From positions 186,001 through 250,000 of the forward strand of contig CAWCON010000001.1 in NCBI GenBank assembly GCA_963797185.1: a stretch of 64,000 nt of DNA, written 5' to 3'. This document shows positions 1-8,044 of this stretch, one piece after another. Numbering within the stretch: the stretch's first letter is position 1; each line of letters begins with the position of its first letter. A program made the position numbers and the translations under genes. The notes below the pieces were generated by a model. That model had not been told where the DNA came from and ran no database searches. It saw only the letters and a program-made list of their open reading frames with translations. The stretch comes from CAWCON01 sp963797185 (GTDB lineage: Bacteria; Patescibacteriota; Saccharimonadia; Saccharimonadales; UBA4665).

Positions 1-1042
1 CATATGACACTACCAAATTAGCATTAGCCAACACGTTAAGAGAATTCGGGACAACTGAAGCGGTATCGCTATGAACTGGGATCGCTACCGATAACTTATT
101 GCCACTGTATTGATTTTTGTAATGGCTTGCAACAAAAGGCGTGACTATGGCTATGCCGGCTAATGTTAATACGAATATTGAAGTTATTGCAACGAAAAGT
201 ACTTTCAGCGATGACGATCGTTGTCGCCACAGACGAAGTAACATGACTATTAATAGGCCTACTGCTGTAATGGTTGCTAGCCAGATCAGACCAACCAGTA
301 AATAATTAAGGTGGTAGGTAACATAGATCTGATGAAGCGGTTGGGAGTAGAGCAGTGCAGTACCAAAGCCAATGGAAGACAGAAGCCCTAAAACAAAGAG
401 GACAACCATGATCGTAAACAAAACTCTGAAGACCTTATAAAGAATCTTTAGGGAAGCTCTTAGTCTAAGATTGGCAATAGTTCTTTGTGCTGTGCCCCGA
501 TATTGTTGGAGGGTTGCCGCCGTGACCGGCTGCCCTCTCATTAGCAATTTGTCACTATTCGTTTTGGCTGCAGGGACCAATATCCATAATAAAATGTAGA
601 GAATTACTCCAAGTCCACTAACAAACGTCAGGGCAATGAATAGAATTCTTATAAATATCGGGTCAATTGCAAAGTAAGCTGCTATACCGCTAGCGACACC
701 AAAAATATACGAATCATCAGTGTCGCGAAATAGTTTTTTAGTGCGGTTAGCGTTCGGATCTTTTTGATCTTCTGTATTGTCGTTATCCGTAAATTGTTCT
801 GGGGATCCGAGTTGTTCTTGGATAGCATCGATATCATTATTTGTAATAACATCATTACGCTTGACGTTTCTGTCGCTAAGAATCTCTGTGATCCTAACTT
901 CGATATCGGTCATTATTTCGTCCGCTAGGTCGGCGTCAAGCTTGCTTCTTATATCTTCCAAGTATTTCTTCAACTGCAATTGAGCATTGATGCCTATTTC
1001 GTACGGTATCTTTGCTAAATGAATGCGTGTAATTTTATCCAT
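1..1042 (-). CDS. PspC-domain membrane protein, C-terminus beyond window edge
   Basis: The frame is open from the ATG at 1042 to the left edge, so only the first 347 codons are present. The first ~80 residues are charged, helical and DUF1700-like. Around residues 95-160 is a PspC domain with the typical stretch (RDTDDSYIFGVASGIAAYF, then FIRILFIALTFVSGLGVILY) and a conserved tryptophan-proline end (LLWILVPAA). Several more membrane segments follow. PspC proteins sense or answer membrane stress. The start overlaps the stop of the upstream padR-like gene (ATGGATAA), so the two are probably translationally coupled. The domain call is firm; the physiological role is inferred. Confidence 0.8.
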   Translation of the reverse strand, partial: MDKITRIHLAKIPYEIGINAQLQLKKYLEDIRSKLDADLADEIMTDIEVRITEILSDRNVKRNDVITNNDIDAIQEQLGSPEQFTDNDNTEDQKDPNANRTKKLFRDTDDSYIFGVASGIAAYFAIDPIFIRILFIALTFVSGLGVILYILLWILVPAAKTNSDKLLMRGQPVTAATLQQYRGTAQRTIANLRLRASLKILYKVFRVLFTIMVVLFVLGLLSSIGFGTALLYSQPLHQIYVTYHLNYLLVGLIWLATITAVGLLIVMLLRLWRQRSSSLKVLFVAITSIFVLTLAGIAIVTPFVASHYKNQYSGNKLSVAIPVHSDTASVVPNSLNVLANANLVVSY

Positions 1043-1394
1043 GTTGTTCCCTTTCGATAGAGTTAATCGTTGCTTGAAGTTGTCTATTGGTTTTCTTTAA
1101 CTCTTCTAAGATTTTCTGTCCGCTCAGACTAACACGGTAATATTTTCGCGGCGGTCCTTGTGGGGATTCTTTCCAAGCATGGAGGAGTAAGCCATCTTTT
1201 TGTAAGCGGCTTAATAGGGGGTAAATGGTTCCTTCCACAACTACTAGGGAAGCATCACGCAGTCTTTTAATAATATCGGAGCTATATACATTACCGTGGC
1301 TACATATCAGCAGAACACAGTAGACCAAAAAACCTTTCCGCATTTGCGTATCAAGTTGGTTTGCATACTCTTTTTGATCAAGGGGGTCGCTCAT
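1035..1394 (-). CDS. PadR-family transcriptional regulator
   Basis: A 119-residue protein with the PadR winged helix at residues ~20-95. The helix-turn-helix lies around YSSDIIKRLRDASLVVVEGT, and the wing has the typical GTIYPLLSRLQKDGLL and PPRKYYRVSLSGQ segments. A short C-terminal helix for dimerisation follows (LEELKKTNRQLQATINSI). PadR repressors commonly control membrane-stress or efflux genes and their own transcription. This one overlaps the PspC gene by 8 bases, an arrangement seen in many Gram-positive and CPR genomes. A promoter with repeated CATGTTAT elements lies directly upstream, consistent with autoregulation. The effector is unknown. Confidence 0.88.
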   Translation of the reverse strand: MSDPLDQKEYANQLDTQMRKGFLVYCVLLICSHGNVYSSDIIKRLRDASLVVVEGTIYPLLSRLQKDGLLLHAWKESPQGPPRKYYRVSLSGQKILEELKKTNRQLQATINSIEREQHG

Positions 1395-1401
1395 TAACTA
1401 A

Positions 1402-1431
1402 CATGTTATACAAGGTACCATGTTATGTCAA
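1402..1431 (-). promoter_or_regulatory. promoter and candidate PadR operator
   Basis: Read on the minus strand, TTGACA (1426-1431) is followed 17 bases later by TAACAT (1403-1408), or 15 bases later by TATAAC (1405-1410). Two direct copies of CATGTTAT (1402-1409 and 1419-1426) overlap both boxes, 17 bases apart. ATGT/ACAT half-sites are typical of PadR operators. The padR start at 1394 lies just after the -10 box. The promoter is seen; operator function is inferred. Confidence 0.55.
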
Positions 1432-1469
1432 GTAGTGTTTAATAATAAATCTGTTGCCGATAGCTTGCT

Positions 1470-1489
1470 GTCACATTGGCAAATGTGAC
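1470..1489. repeat. perfect inverted repeat, 8-bp arms
   Basis: GTCACATT and AATGTGAC flank a 4-base loop (GGCA). It lies between the padR promoter and the small gene at 1620. There is no T-run, so it is not an obvious terminator; it could be an operator or an RNA hairpin. Confidence 0.45.
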
Positions 1490-1619
1490 CGTATCCCTGA
1501 CAAGAATAAGAGCAAGTAGCATTGCCTCATCAAAACCCTTAAGCCTAGGATAATCGCTGGATCATTTGCTATGAACAGTCTTGTATATCCCTTAACAGGA
1601 GCGTATACCTTTATCTATT

Positions 1620-1907
1620 ATGTCGATGGAAGATTGTTGGTCTAATGACGGTGGGATTTTTATGGCAGAAGATATGGACGGCTGGGTGCTGGCCGATGAG
1701 TTGGACACAGTCTTTAGCCAGAAGAAAGTCGTTCGTTATATGAATCGGCACTACCACAACACGCCTCGTGATATTGCAGAGGGAAGATTGTCCGCTAGGG
1801 AGCGCTTGTCAACTTCTCTTCTGGTCGGTCTTACAGCGGTTGCTTGTCTAACAGGGGGCGTTATGGTCAGTAACCAAGCGATGGATCTCTTGCGCGGTAC
1901 CTGCTAA
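1620..1907 (+). CDS. small protein of unknown function with one C-terminal membrane segment
   Basis: A 95-residue frame. Residues ~15-60 are soluble and acidic to mixed (MAEDMDGWVLADELDTVF and onward), and residues ~67-88 form one hydrophobic helix (LLVGLTAVACLTGGVMVS), giving a tail-anchored topology. An internal ATG at 1662 is an alternative start. Neither start has a convincing Shine-Dalgarno sequence. I do not recognise the family. Coding status is moderate: the frame is clean and the hydrophobic segment is sensible, but the gene is short and isolated. Confidence 0.45.
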   Translation: MSMEDCWSNDGGIFMAEDMDGWVLADELDTVFSQKKVVRYMNRHYHNTPRDIAEGRLSARERLSTSLLVGLTAVACLTGGVMVSNQAMDLLRGTC

Positions 1908-1936
1908 CTTGATGATAAATTTGTTATTGTAGTGCT

Positions 1937-2266
1937 ATGACAAAAGAACAAATTATCCGTGAGTATTACGCTGGTTGGGAGAAGAGTGATTGGGAGGTAA
2001 TCGCCAGTAAGTTAGCAAACGATTTTACCTTCACTAGTCCTTATGATGATCATTTGAACAAAGAAGCCTATAAAGAACGGTGTTGGCGTGGAGCTGACTC
2101 AACCCATGCTTATGAGTTTCTGACGATTATGGAAAAAGGCGACGAAGCTTTCGCGCGATGGAATTGTATGATTAATGGCAAGCTCGTGAATAATACAGAG
2201 TATTTTCTCTTTCAGGATGGAAAAATTAAAGCCATAGAGGTCTTTTTCGGTCAGCCAAGCAAATAA
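1937..2266 (+). CDS. NTF2-like / SnoaL-like fold protein
   Basis: A 109-residue protein with the layout of an NTF2-like (SnoaL) domain. An N-terminal helix (EQIIREYYAGWEKSDWEVI) is followed by the ANDFTFTSP strand, then a sheet ending in a phenylalanine-rich segment (EYFLFQDGKIKAIEVFFG). Such domains form cone-shaped pockets and serve as small enzymes or binding proteins; the ligand cannot be deduced. The length is normal for a single-domain member. It sits alone, 90 bases before the DUF1003 gene. The fold assignment is fairly good; the function is unknown. Confidence 0.7.
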   Translation: MTKEQIIREYYAGWEKSDWEVIASKLANDFTFTSPYDDHLNKEAYKERCWRGADSTHAYEFLTIMEKGDEAFARWNCMINGKLVNNTEYFLFQDGKIKAIEVFFGQPSK

Positions 2267-2345
2267 GCCTTATTTTTCAAACACAACGCTTCTCTATAGC
2301 GAAGCTTCGGTCGCTGCTACACCTAGCAAAGAGCTGTGTCGCTGC

Positions 2346-2351
2346 TATAAT
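2346..2351 (+). promoter_or_regulatory. -10 box TATAAT, leaderless arrangement
   Basis: TATAAT preceded by TGC (extended -10 type) ends 6 bases before the ATG at 2358, so transcription should begin at or next to the start codon. Confidence 0.6.
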
Positions 2352-2357
2352 ACGACT

Positions 2358-2762
2358 ATGGACAACAAATTAAAACCACATCCTCACGTTATTAATCCGA
2401 AAGACCTATTAAAAAAAGAAAAAACATTTAACGACAAATTCGCTGTTTGGATTGCTAAACATGTGGGTAGCATGTACTGTTTTTACCTATTTAACGTCAT
2501 TGCGTTTCTGTCTGCACAGGCTGCATTCCGTACACATAATCTTGTACCGATTATTAACTGGGTGTCTTCTAACTGGATCCAGCTGATCTTATTGCCAGCA
2601 ATTATGGTGGCACAAAATGTTGCCCAACAGGCGTCAGATGCAAAATCGGAAGCCGACCATATCACACTGACATATCTTGCCAATTTGCAAGATGAACAGA
2701 TGGTTGAGCTAAAAAACCAGTCCGAGATCCTCGACTACTTGCGAAAAGCCAAGACGTCATAA
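2358..2762 (+). CDS. DUF1003 family membrane protein
   Basis: A 134-residue protein with two membrane segments (~residues 38-58 and 70-90). They are followed by the DUF1003 signature LLPAIMVAQNVAQQASDAKSEADHI and a charged C-terminal helix. In other DUF1003 proteins the equivalent segment reads like IMMSQNRQ..DR, so the family call is good. No biochemical role is established for the family; it is an inner-membrane protein. The ATG comes 6 bases after a TATAAT box with no ribosome binding site, so it is probably translated from a leaderless mRNA. Confidence 0.75.
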   Translation: MDNKLKPHPHVINPKDLLKKEKTFNDKFAVWIAKHVGSMYCFYLFNVIAFLSAQAAFRTHNLVPIINWVSSNWIQLILLPAIMVAQNVAQQASDAKSEADHITLTYLANLQDEQMVELKNQSEILDYLRKAKTS

Positions 2763-2805
2763 CCATATCTGAGTACAAGTCCTACAGTGCTTAGGTATAA
2801 TTCGC

Positions 2806-2811
2806 TATACT
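2806..2811 (+). promoter_or_regulatory. -10 box TATACT, leaderless arrangement
   Basis: TATACT ends 7 bases before the ATG of the cation ATPase at 2819, leaving no room for a ribosome binding site. Confidence 0.6.
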
Positions 2812-2818
2812 CTTTAGT

Positions 2819-5338
2819 ATGGCTTTTGCTAAACAAACAACCAAAAAACAAAACATTGCAAACTTGCCGCACGAGGAGCTGATCACCCAGCTAAAAACAT
2901 CAGCCGATGGCTTATCCGATAATGAGGCTCAACTGCGCCTGGCGCATTACGGACCGAATGTACTAAACAGTGGATCAAGCCATAACTCGCTAAAATTAAT
3001 TGTTCGTCAGTTTAGGAGTTCGCTCATATACATGTTGCTGGTCGCCTGTATATTGGCATTTGTACTGAAAGATTTTAATGACGGTATTGTTATTGCATTG
3101 ATCCTGTTGATTAACGCCGGATTAGGCTATTACCAGGAGTTTAAATCTGAAAAGGCTATTGAGAAGCTCCAGAAACTAGTGAACCGGGAGATTCTTGTAA
3201 AAAGGGATGGGAAGGAAGTATTAATTCCTGAGAATTCCATTGTCCCTGGCGATCTAGTGATTGTACGTGAAGGCGACATTATTCCGGCTGATGCCCGACT
3301 CCTCTACAGCGAAGAACTGAGTGTTAATGAATCTCAGCTCACCGGTGAGTCTGTCCCGGTAGTCAAGAAAATTCTCGGAGTTGATTCGCTTATCTACGCC
3401 GGTAGTACCGTCGAACGTGGCGAAGGAATGGCCCTTGTCTATGCAACTGGCTTTGCTACTGAACTGGGTAAAATTGCTCACTTATCGAGTTCCACCAAGA
3501 GAATTACACAGTATGAGCAGTCATTGGCCTCATTTAGCAGTTTCCTGGTACGAGTTACATTCTTAACCTTGGCTCTAATTTTCGTTTTGAAGCTGCTTAT
3601 TTCTCACAATAGTGATCATCCAGCTGCGCTGGCTTTATTTATTATCGTTCTAGCGATTGCTGTTGTGCCGGAGGCATTACCGGTTATTGCGACTGTCACC
3701 TTATCGCGTGGGGCTTTGATGTTGGCAAATCGGCACGTTATTGCCAAAACTCTTACGGCGGTTGAAGACCTTGGCAACATAACCATTCTATGCAGTGACA
3801 AAACTGGTACTCTCACAGAGAATAAGCAGACCATTAAAAAACTTACTACTGACGACCCAAAACTCTTCTTACACTTAGCAATTGCCAGTCTTGAAACCGT
3901 AGATGAAAAACGAAAAAAGTCTCAGAGTGGATTTGACCAAGCCTTTTTACATTATGTTCCCCAGGATATTCAAGCTGAGGCAAGAAAATATAAGCGCTTG
4001 AAAGAATTGCCATTTGATCCAGCGGCTCGACGACGACGGGTAGTTTGTACTGATGGTTCGAAAACCTACTTGATTGAGGTCGGGTCGGCCGAAACATTAT
4101 TAGCCCTAACACACGATCATCGTCGTGAACAATATCTCCGAGTTATTCAAAGCGATGGAAGGCAAGGACTACGGCATCTTGCTATAGCCTATAAGACGCT
4201 CCATTATACTGACGACTTTGATATCACCAAGCATGAAGACGGACTTGATTTTGTTGGTTTCGTTGCTTTGGAAGACCCTTTGCGAACGACTGCTAAGCAT
4301 ACTATCCAGTTGGCTGAGAAGTTGGGCGTTGCTATTAAAATACTATCTGGTGACAGTCGGGAAGTTACTCAATACGTTGCCACTGAAGTTGGTCTGATTG
4401 ATAAGGACCAAATTGTTTATACAGGCGACGAACTTGAGGCGATGCATGAAGAAGAACTTGGTAAAGTTGTAGCCCACAACAATGCCTTTGCACGCCTTAG
4501 CCCAGAACAAAAGTACAGAATCATTAAGCTATTAAAGCAGCAAAATAACATTGTCGGCTATCAGGGAGACGGTATTAATGATGCACCGGCCCTAAAGCTA
4601 GCTGATGTTGCCATTGCGGTCAGCAGTGCGACGGACGTAGCTCGTGATAGTGCTGATATTTTATTGCTGCGTAGTGATATCGGAGTAATCATTAATGGTA
4701 TTCAATATGGCCGTACTATTTTCTCGAACATTAATAAATATATTCGCTATACCATGATAGGTAATTTCGGTAACTTTTTTGCGCTGGGGGCTTTATATCT
4801 TTTATCAGATAATTTACCGTTACTAGCTATACAGTTGCTGCTGACCAATCTGCTTGGCGATGTACCGTTAATTACTATATCGACCGATAACGTTGAGCTT
4901 GACGAGTTAACTCGGCCGAGTAAGTACAATATCAGATCACTAATATTTACATCAATGTTTCTTGGCACATTTACAGCCTTATTTGAGCTATTCTTCTACG
5001 CCATTGTTAAGAGTTACTCAGTTGGTATCGCTCAAACAAGTTTGTACTTATATTTGACTCTATTGGGCTTTGCAGTCATTTTCTCGGTCCGTAATAAAAG
5101 TCATTTTTGGCGGGCCTCGCGTTTATCTAAGCCGCTCATTATTTCATTTTCTTTTATTGCGGTACTAACGGTGGTAATGATTTACTTTAGACCTACTCAG
5201 CGCCTTTTTTCATTCTTGCCACTTTCATGGAGCCTGCTGGGCATTGTGCTAGGGATGACGCTTCTTTATCTGTTTGTACTTGATCTTATAAAAGTTTGGT
5301 TTTATCGTTCAAAAATTGGCTCGAACTACGAAACATAG
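2819..5338 (+). CDS. P2-type cation-transporting ATPase
   Basis: An 839-residue P-type ATPase with all core motifs: N-terminal cation ATPase domain, actuator motif LTGES, membrane-4 motif PEALP, phosphorylation site CSDKTGTLTEN (Asp327), and hinge GDGINDAPALKLADVAIAV. A C-terminal block of membrane helices (about residues 630-830) completes the P2 topology. The length suits Ca2+/Mg2+/H+-type pumps. PEALP replaces the PEGLP of classic Ca2+ pumps, so the ion cannot be read off safely; Ca2+ or a monovalent cation are options. The gene is monocistronic, apparently leaderless, and 839 codons without an interruption. Confidence 0.92.
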   Translation: MAFAKQTTKKQNIANLPHEELITQLKTSADGLSDNEAQLRLAHYGPNVLNSGSSHNSLKLIVRQFRSSLIYMLLVACILAFVLKDFNDGIVIALILLINAGLGYYQEFKSEKAIEKLQKLVNREILVKRDGKEVLIPENSIVPGDLVIVREGDIIPADARLLYSEELSVNESQLTGESVPVVKKILGVDSLIYAGSTVERGEGMALVYATGFATELGKIAHLSSSTKRITQYEQSLASFSSFLVRVTFLTLALIFVLKLLISHNSDHPAALALFIIVLAIAVVPEALPVIATVTLSRGALMLANRHVIAKTLTAVEDLGNITILCSDKTGTLTENKQTIKKLTTDDPKLFLHLAIASLETVDEKRKKSQSGFDQAFLHYVPQDIQAEARKYKRLKELPFDPAARRRRVVCTDGSKTYLIEVGSAETLLALTHDHRREQYLRVIQSDGRQGLRHLAIAYKTLHYTDDFDITKHEDGLDFVGFVALEDPLRTTAKHTIQLAEKLGVAIKILSGDSREVTQYVATEVGLIDKDQIVYTGDELEAMHEEELGKVVAHNNAFARLSPEQKYRIIKLLKQQNNIVGYQGDGINDAPALKLADVAIAVSSATDVARDSADILLLRSDIGVIINGIQYGRTIFSNINKYIRYTMIGNFGNFFALGALYLLSDNLPLLAIQLLLTNLLGDVPLITISTDNVELDELTRPSKYNIRSLIFTSMFLGTFTALFELFFYAIVKSYSVGIAQTSLYLYLTLLGFAVIFSVRNKSHFWRASRLSKPLIISFSFIAVLTVVMIYFRPTQRLFSFLPLSWSLLGIVLGMTLLYLFVLDLIKVWFYRSKIGSNYET

Positions 5339-5349
5339 CGGATTAAGTA

Positions 5350-5829
5350 CTATGCTGTTTGCAGATATTGCCAGACCTCAAAATGATAATGGATGTCGTT
5401 TTCGACCGCGTCGTCGCTCTTCTTACGTAGCGTGAAATCGGTTTCAAATGGTGGGAAGAACCGTGTACAGTGGAAATCTTTATCAATTCTCGTTAAGTAT
5501 AGCTCGTCTGTAATCTTGAGTGTCTGTTGGTAAAGACCGGCGCCACCAACAATCCAATAGTCTTCCTGATGGTGAGCTTCAAGAAAAGCAGTGATGTCTC
5601 GAATTGGTAAAAAGCCGGCGCGCAAAGGAAGATCATCATGTGTGACCACCATATTGGTCCTCTCTGGTAGTGGTTTAGCTAGTTCCTGGTACATGTGGTA
5701 GCCCATAATTATCGTTTGATGCAGAGTCATTTCTCTGAAGTACTGGACATCAGTTGGTAGCTTCCAGGGGATACCATGTTCATTGGCGATACCACTGTGG
5801 CTGTCGATTGCGGCAATAGCTCGAATCAT
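5350..5829 (-). CDS. folA: dihydrofolate reductase
   Basis: A 159-residue DHFR that reduces dihydrofolate to tetrahydrofolate with NADPH. The N-terminal strand and loop are standard (MIRAIAAIDSHSGIANEHGIPWKLP, with the WxLP motif). The catalytic acidic position is in PTDVQYFREMT, and the nucleotide-binding segments IIMGYHMYQEL and IVGGAGLY are present. Length is normal. Its ATG overlaps the folC stop by 4 bases (ATGA), so both are translated from one mRNA. Together with folC and glyA it maintains folate cofactors, probably from imported or recycled folate, since no de novo folate genes are visible here. Confidence 0.93.
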   Translation of the reverse strand: MIRAIAAIDSHSGIANEHGIPWKLPTDVQYFREMTLHQTIIMGYHMYQELAKPLPERTNMVVTHDDLPLRAGFLPIRDITAFLEAHHQEDYWIVGGAGLYQQTLKITDELYLTRIDKDFHCTRFFPPFETDFTLRKKSDDAVENDIHYHFEVWQYLQTA

Positions 5830-7094
5830 TTCATGAGCTCCAATATGCGCGGGCGGATTTGACTGATCAAATAAAATGAGCCAGTAACAATTAAAAGTTT
5901 CTCAGGACGAGCTAGTAAGTTTGAGAGCGCTTGCTCCGAGGGGGTAATGATCTCAGTCTTCGCAATGTGCTTTTTGGTACACAGTTTTTGAATAATCAAT
6001 GGATTAACCGACTCATGGAAGTAATCTTTGGGGGTTTGAAAAGCGGTCAATATGAAATTATCGGCCAACGGGGCAATAGCTTCAATTAATCCCTCGAGTT
6101 GATATTCGCGACGTCTGACGAGAGCGATCATGGCGGCGGCTGGCTGTTTGCCAAATCGGTCCTTGATGCTCGCCGTAAAAGTCTGTAATTTCTGAGCATT
6201 ATGAGCTCCATCGAGTACGATTGTTTTACCGTTATATGAAAATATTTCCATGCGACCGGGCACAGTTTTCGTGGCTGCGTGCTCAAAATCAGTGGTGCGG
6301 AGGTGGACTTTTTTATCTCGCCACAGAACATAGTCAGCCGCCGCGGCAGCTAAATGAGCATTACGTTGCTGAAAAGACGGTAATACAAGTAAGTGCTTTT
6401 GGATTGGGAACTCAGGAACAATTTCCAATGTGGCGGACTGTATCTTTGCCTGTTTTGAGATCGCTTGATCAACTTCACTATTCTGTTCGTAACAAAAAAC
6501 CCTATTATGGGGCTGGATGATGCCGGCCTTCTGGTAGGCGATCGCTCCTAGTGTGGTGCCGAGAATGTGGGTGTGGTCGAAACCGATGTCGGTTATCAGG
6601 CAGACCTTATCAGATCTAGTTATAGTATTAGTGGCATCGAGTAGGCCGCCAAGTCCGACTTCGATCACTGCATAATCTACTTGCTTGCGAGCAAATACCC
6701 AAAAGGCAAATGCTATCATGAGTTCAAAATAACTGGGTGTTATCTTGTGACCATCAACTATTGATAAGAATTCATTTAGTTCAGCACAGAAATCAGATTC
6801 TGGAAGCGGCGTCATATTAATCTGGACTCGATCATTAATTTCAATGAGATGGGGCGAAACCGTCAAACCGACTTTGTAACCGGTACTTTGCAACAATGCC
6901 GCCGCGTAGTAACTAGTTGAGGTCTTACCTGAGGTTCCGGCAACGTGTAGGATTTTTAATTTATCTTGGGGGTTGCCCAAGTAGTTCATTAAATTTTTGA
7001 TTCGATCGAGTGTATAGGCTTCATGAATGGTCAGGTCAGGGACGTACTGGTTAAGTATATGGTTAGCTTCGGAAAAATTATGTAACTGCTTCAT
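5826..7094 (-). CDS. folC: folylpolyglutamate synthase / dihydrofolate synthase
   Basis: A 422-residue Mur-ligase-fold enzyme that adds glutamate to folates. The ATP loop VAGTSGKTSTSYYAAALL, the central IEVGLGGLLDATN segment, the GFDHTHILGTT histidine motif and the C-terminal LDGAHNAQKL are all FolC hallmarks. I chose the ATG at 7094 because an upstream in-frame extension would read through the 3' half of tRNA-Leu. That ATG lies 8 bases after the tRNA CCA end, with no Shine-Dalgarno. It is followed by folA with a 4-base overlap. Confidence 0.93.
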   Translation of the reverse strand: MKQLHNFSEANHILNQYVPDLTIHEAYTLDRIKNLMNYLGNPQDKLKILHVAGTSGKTSTSYYAAALLQSTGYKVGLTVSPHLIEINDRVQINMTPLPESDFCAELNEFLSIVDGHKITPSYFELMIAFAFWVFARKQVDYAVIEVGLGGLLDATNTITRSDKVCLITDIGFDHTHILGTTLGAIAYQKAGIIQPHNRVFCYEQNSEVDQAISKQAKIQSATLEIVPEFPIQKHLLVLPSFQQRNAHLAAAAADYVLWRDKKVHLRTTDFEHAATKTVPGRMEIFSYNGKTIVLDGAHNAQKLQTFTASIKDRFGKQPAAAMIALVRRREYQLEGLIEAIAPLADNFILTAFQTPKDYFHESVNPLIIQKLCTKKHIAKTEIITPSEQALSNLLARPEKLLIVTGSFYLISQIRPRILELMK

Positions 7095-7102
7095 AGTTAA
7101 TC

Positions 7103-7188
7103 TGGTGGGCGAGGTGGGACTTGAACCCACAAGGTTTGTGACCAGCAGATTTTAAGTCTACCGCGTATACCAATTCCGCCACTCGCCC
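7103..7188 (-). tRNA. tRNA-Leu (anticodon UAA)
   Basis: The acceptor stem GGGCGAG/CTCGCCC, a long variable arm, T-loop TTCAAGT and encoded CCA are visible. The anticodon loop is CTTAAAA, giving UAA. It lies directly upstream of folC and downstream of tRNA-Cys on the same strand, so it may be cotranscribed with folC. Confidence 0.95.
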
Positions 7189-7305
7189 CTATCTTATGAG
7201 AATGAACTTATGATACCACTAGCTGCACCACTTTCGGAATAAAATGAGAGAACGACGAATGAGCGTTGGCGGTTTCAAACGTAATGATAATCAATTATAA
7301 ATTTA

Positions 7306-7379
7306 TGGAGGCGCGGACGAGATTCGCACTCGTGTACAAAGTTTTGCAGACTTTTACCTAACTCCTCGGCCACCGCGCC
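7306..7379 (-). tRNA. tRNA-Cys (anticodon GCA)
   Basis: The acceptor stem GGCGCGG/CCGCGCC, anticodon loop CTGCAAA and encoded CCA with discriminator U fit tRNA-Cys. Confidence 0.95.
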
Positions 7380-7585
7380 ATATTCCTAACCGTGTCTACC
7401 TCAGCCCATATTATAACGGAATAGATAGTGTCCATCTATTTCAATCGGCCACATTAACTTGAACTACTAGCTCTAGACCGCTGGATAAGGAGAGGGCAGG
7501 GCATGAATTTATATCATACTTATGCTTTTTTATCCAGTTTTACTAGTGTAGAGTTAAAGTAGTTATATGAAAGTCGCAGGTGATT

Positions 7586-8023
7586 ATGGAATATGAATCT
7601 CATCGGAAGATATCGGGGGTGACATTGGCATGGTTATTAGCTGTCGCTGTCTTTATTGCTGCTGGTTTAACGTGGCGCTTCGTCTTTTATCAACCTGCTA
7701 AAACTGTCTCGAAGAACGACTGCACCTCTCAGTCTCAGTCGAAGAAAAATGTTTGCACGGCGTCCACTAAAAAGAAGTCAGCTACCTCCTCATCCGCTAC
7801 GTCAAACTCAACAGCTCTATCCAAGGCTGGCAGTTCAAGCTCCTCGCTATCCCCGACGAGTGGTTCGACGACTCAACCGGTTTCTCAACCGTCTTCATCA
7901 ATTGTTGCTCCGACACAACTAACCGATACAGGCCCCGGAGATGTAGTAAAGATATTCATTATTACTGTGATGGTTAGCTCTATGGCCGCCGGTGTGTATG
8001 TTCGGTTGAAGTCAACGAGTTAA
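7586..8023 (+). CDS. membrane protein with Ser/Thr-rich linker between two membrane helices
   Basis: A 145-residue protein. A membrane helix at ~12-33 (LAWLLAVAVFIAAGLTW) is followed by ~75 residues very rich in Ser, Thr and Lys with two cysteines, then a second helix near the C-terminus (KIFIITVMVSSMAAGVYV). The linker is low-complexity and likely extracytoplasmic, as in cell-wall spacers. Start choice: an in-frame GTG at 7580 also exists; the ATG at 7586 has an AGGTG element just upstream. The family is unknown to me. Confidence 0.6.
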   Translation: MEYESHRKISGVTLAWLLAVAVFIAAGLTWRFVFYQPAKTVSKNDCTSQSQSKKNVCTASTKKKSATSSSATSNSTALSKAGSSSSSLSPTSGSTTQPVSQPSSSIVAPTQLTDTGPGDVVKIFIITVMVSSMAAGVYVRLKSTS

Positions 8024-8044
8024 ATTTACTTCAAAAATCTATGT

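Noticed and set aside
777..983. Plus-strand frame over the pspC gene
   Set aside because: It lies opposite a well-supported minus-strand PspC gene and is Ser/Ile-rich antisense sequence without a ribosome binding site.
1470..1489. CRP/FNR-type site
   Set aside because: The half-sites are in the opposite order (TCACA then TGTGA) and no CRP-like regulator is visible.
7094..7130. Longer N-terminus for FolC starting MGSSPTSPTRL
   Set aside because: It would be translated from the T-arm and acceptor stem of tRNA-Leu; conserved FolC sequence starts after the ATG at 7094.
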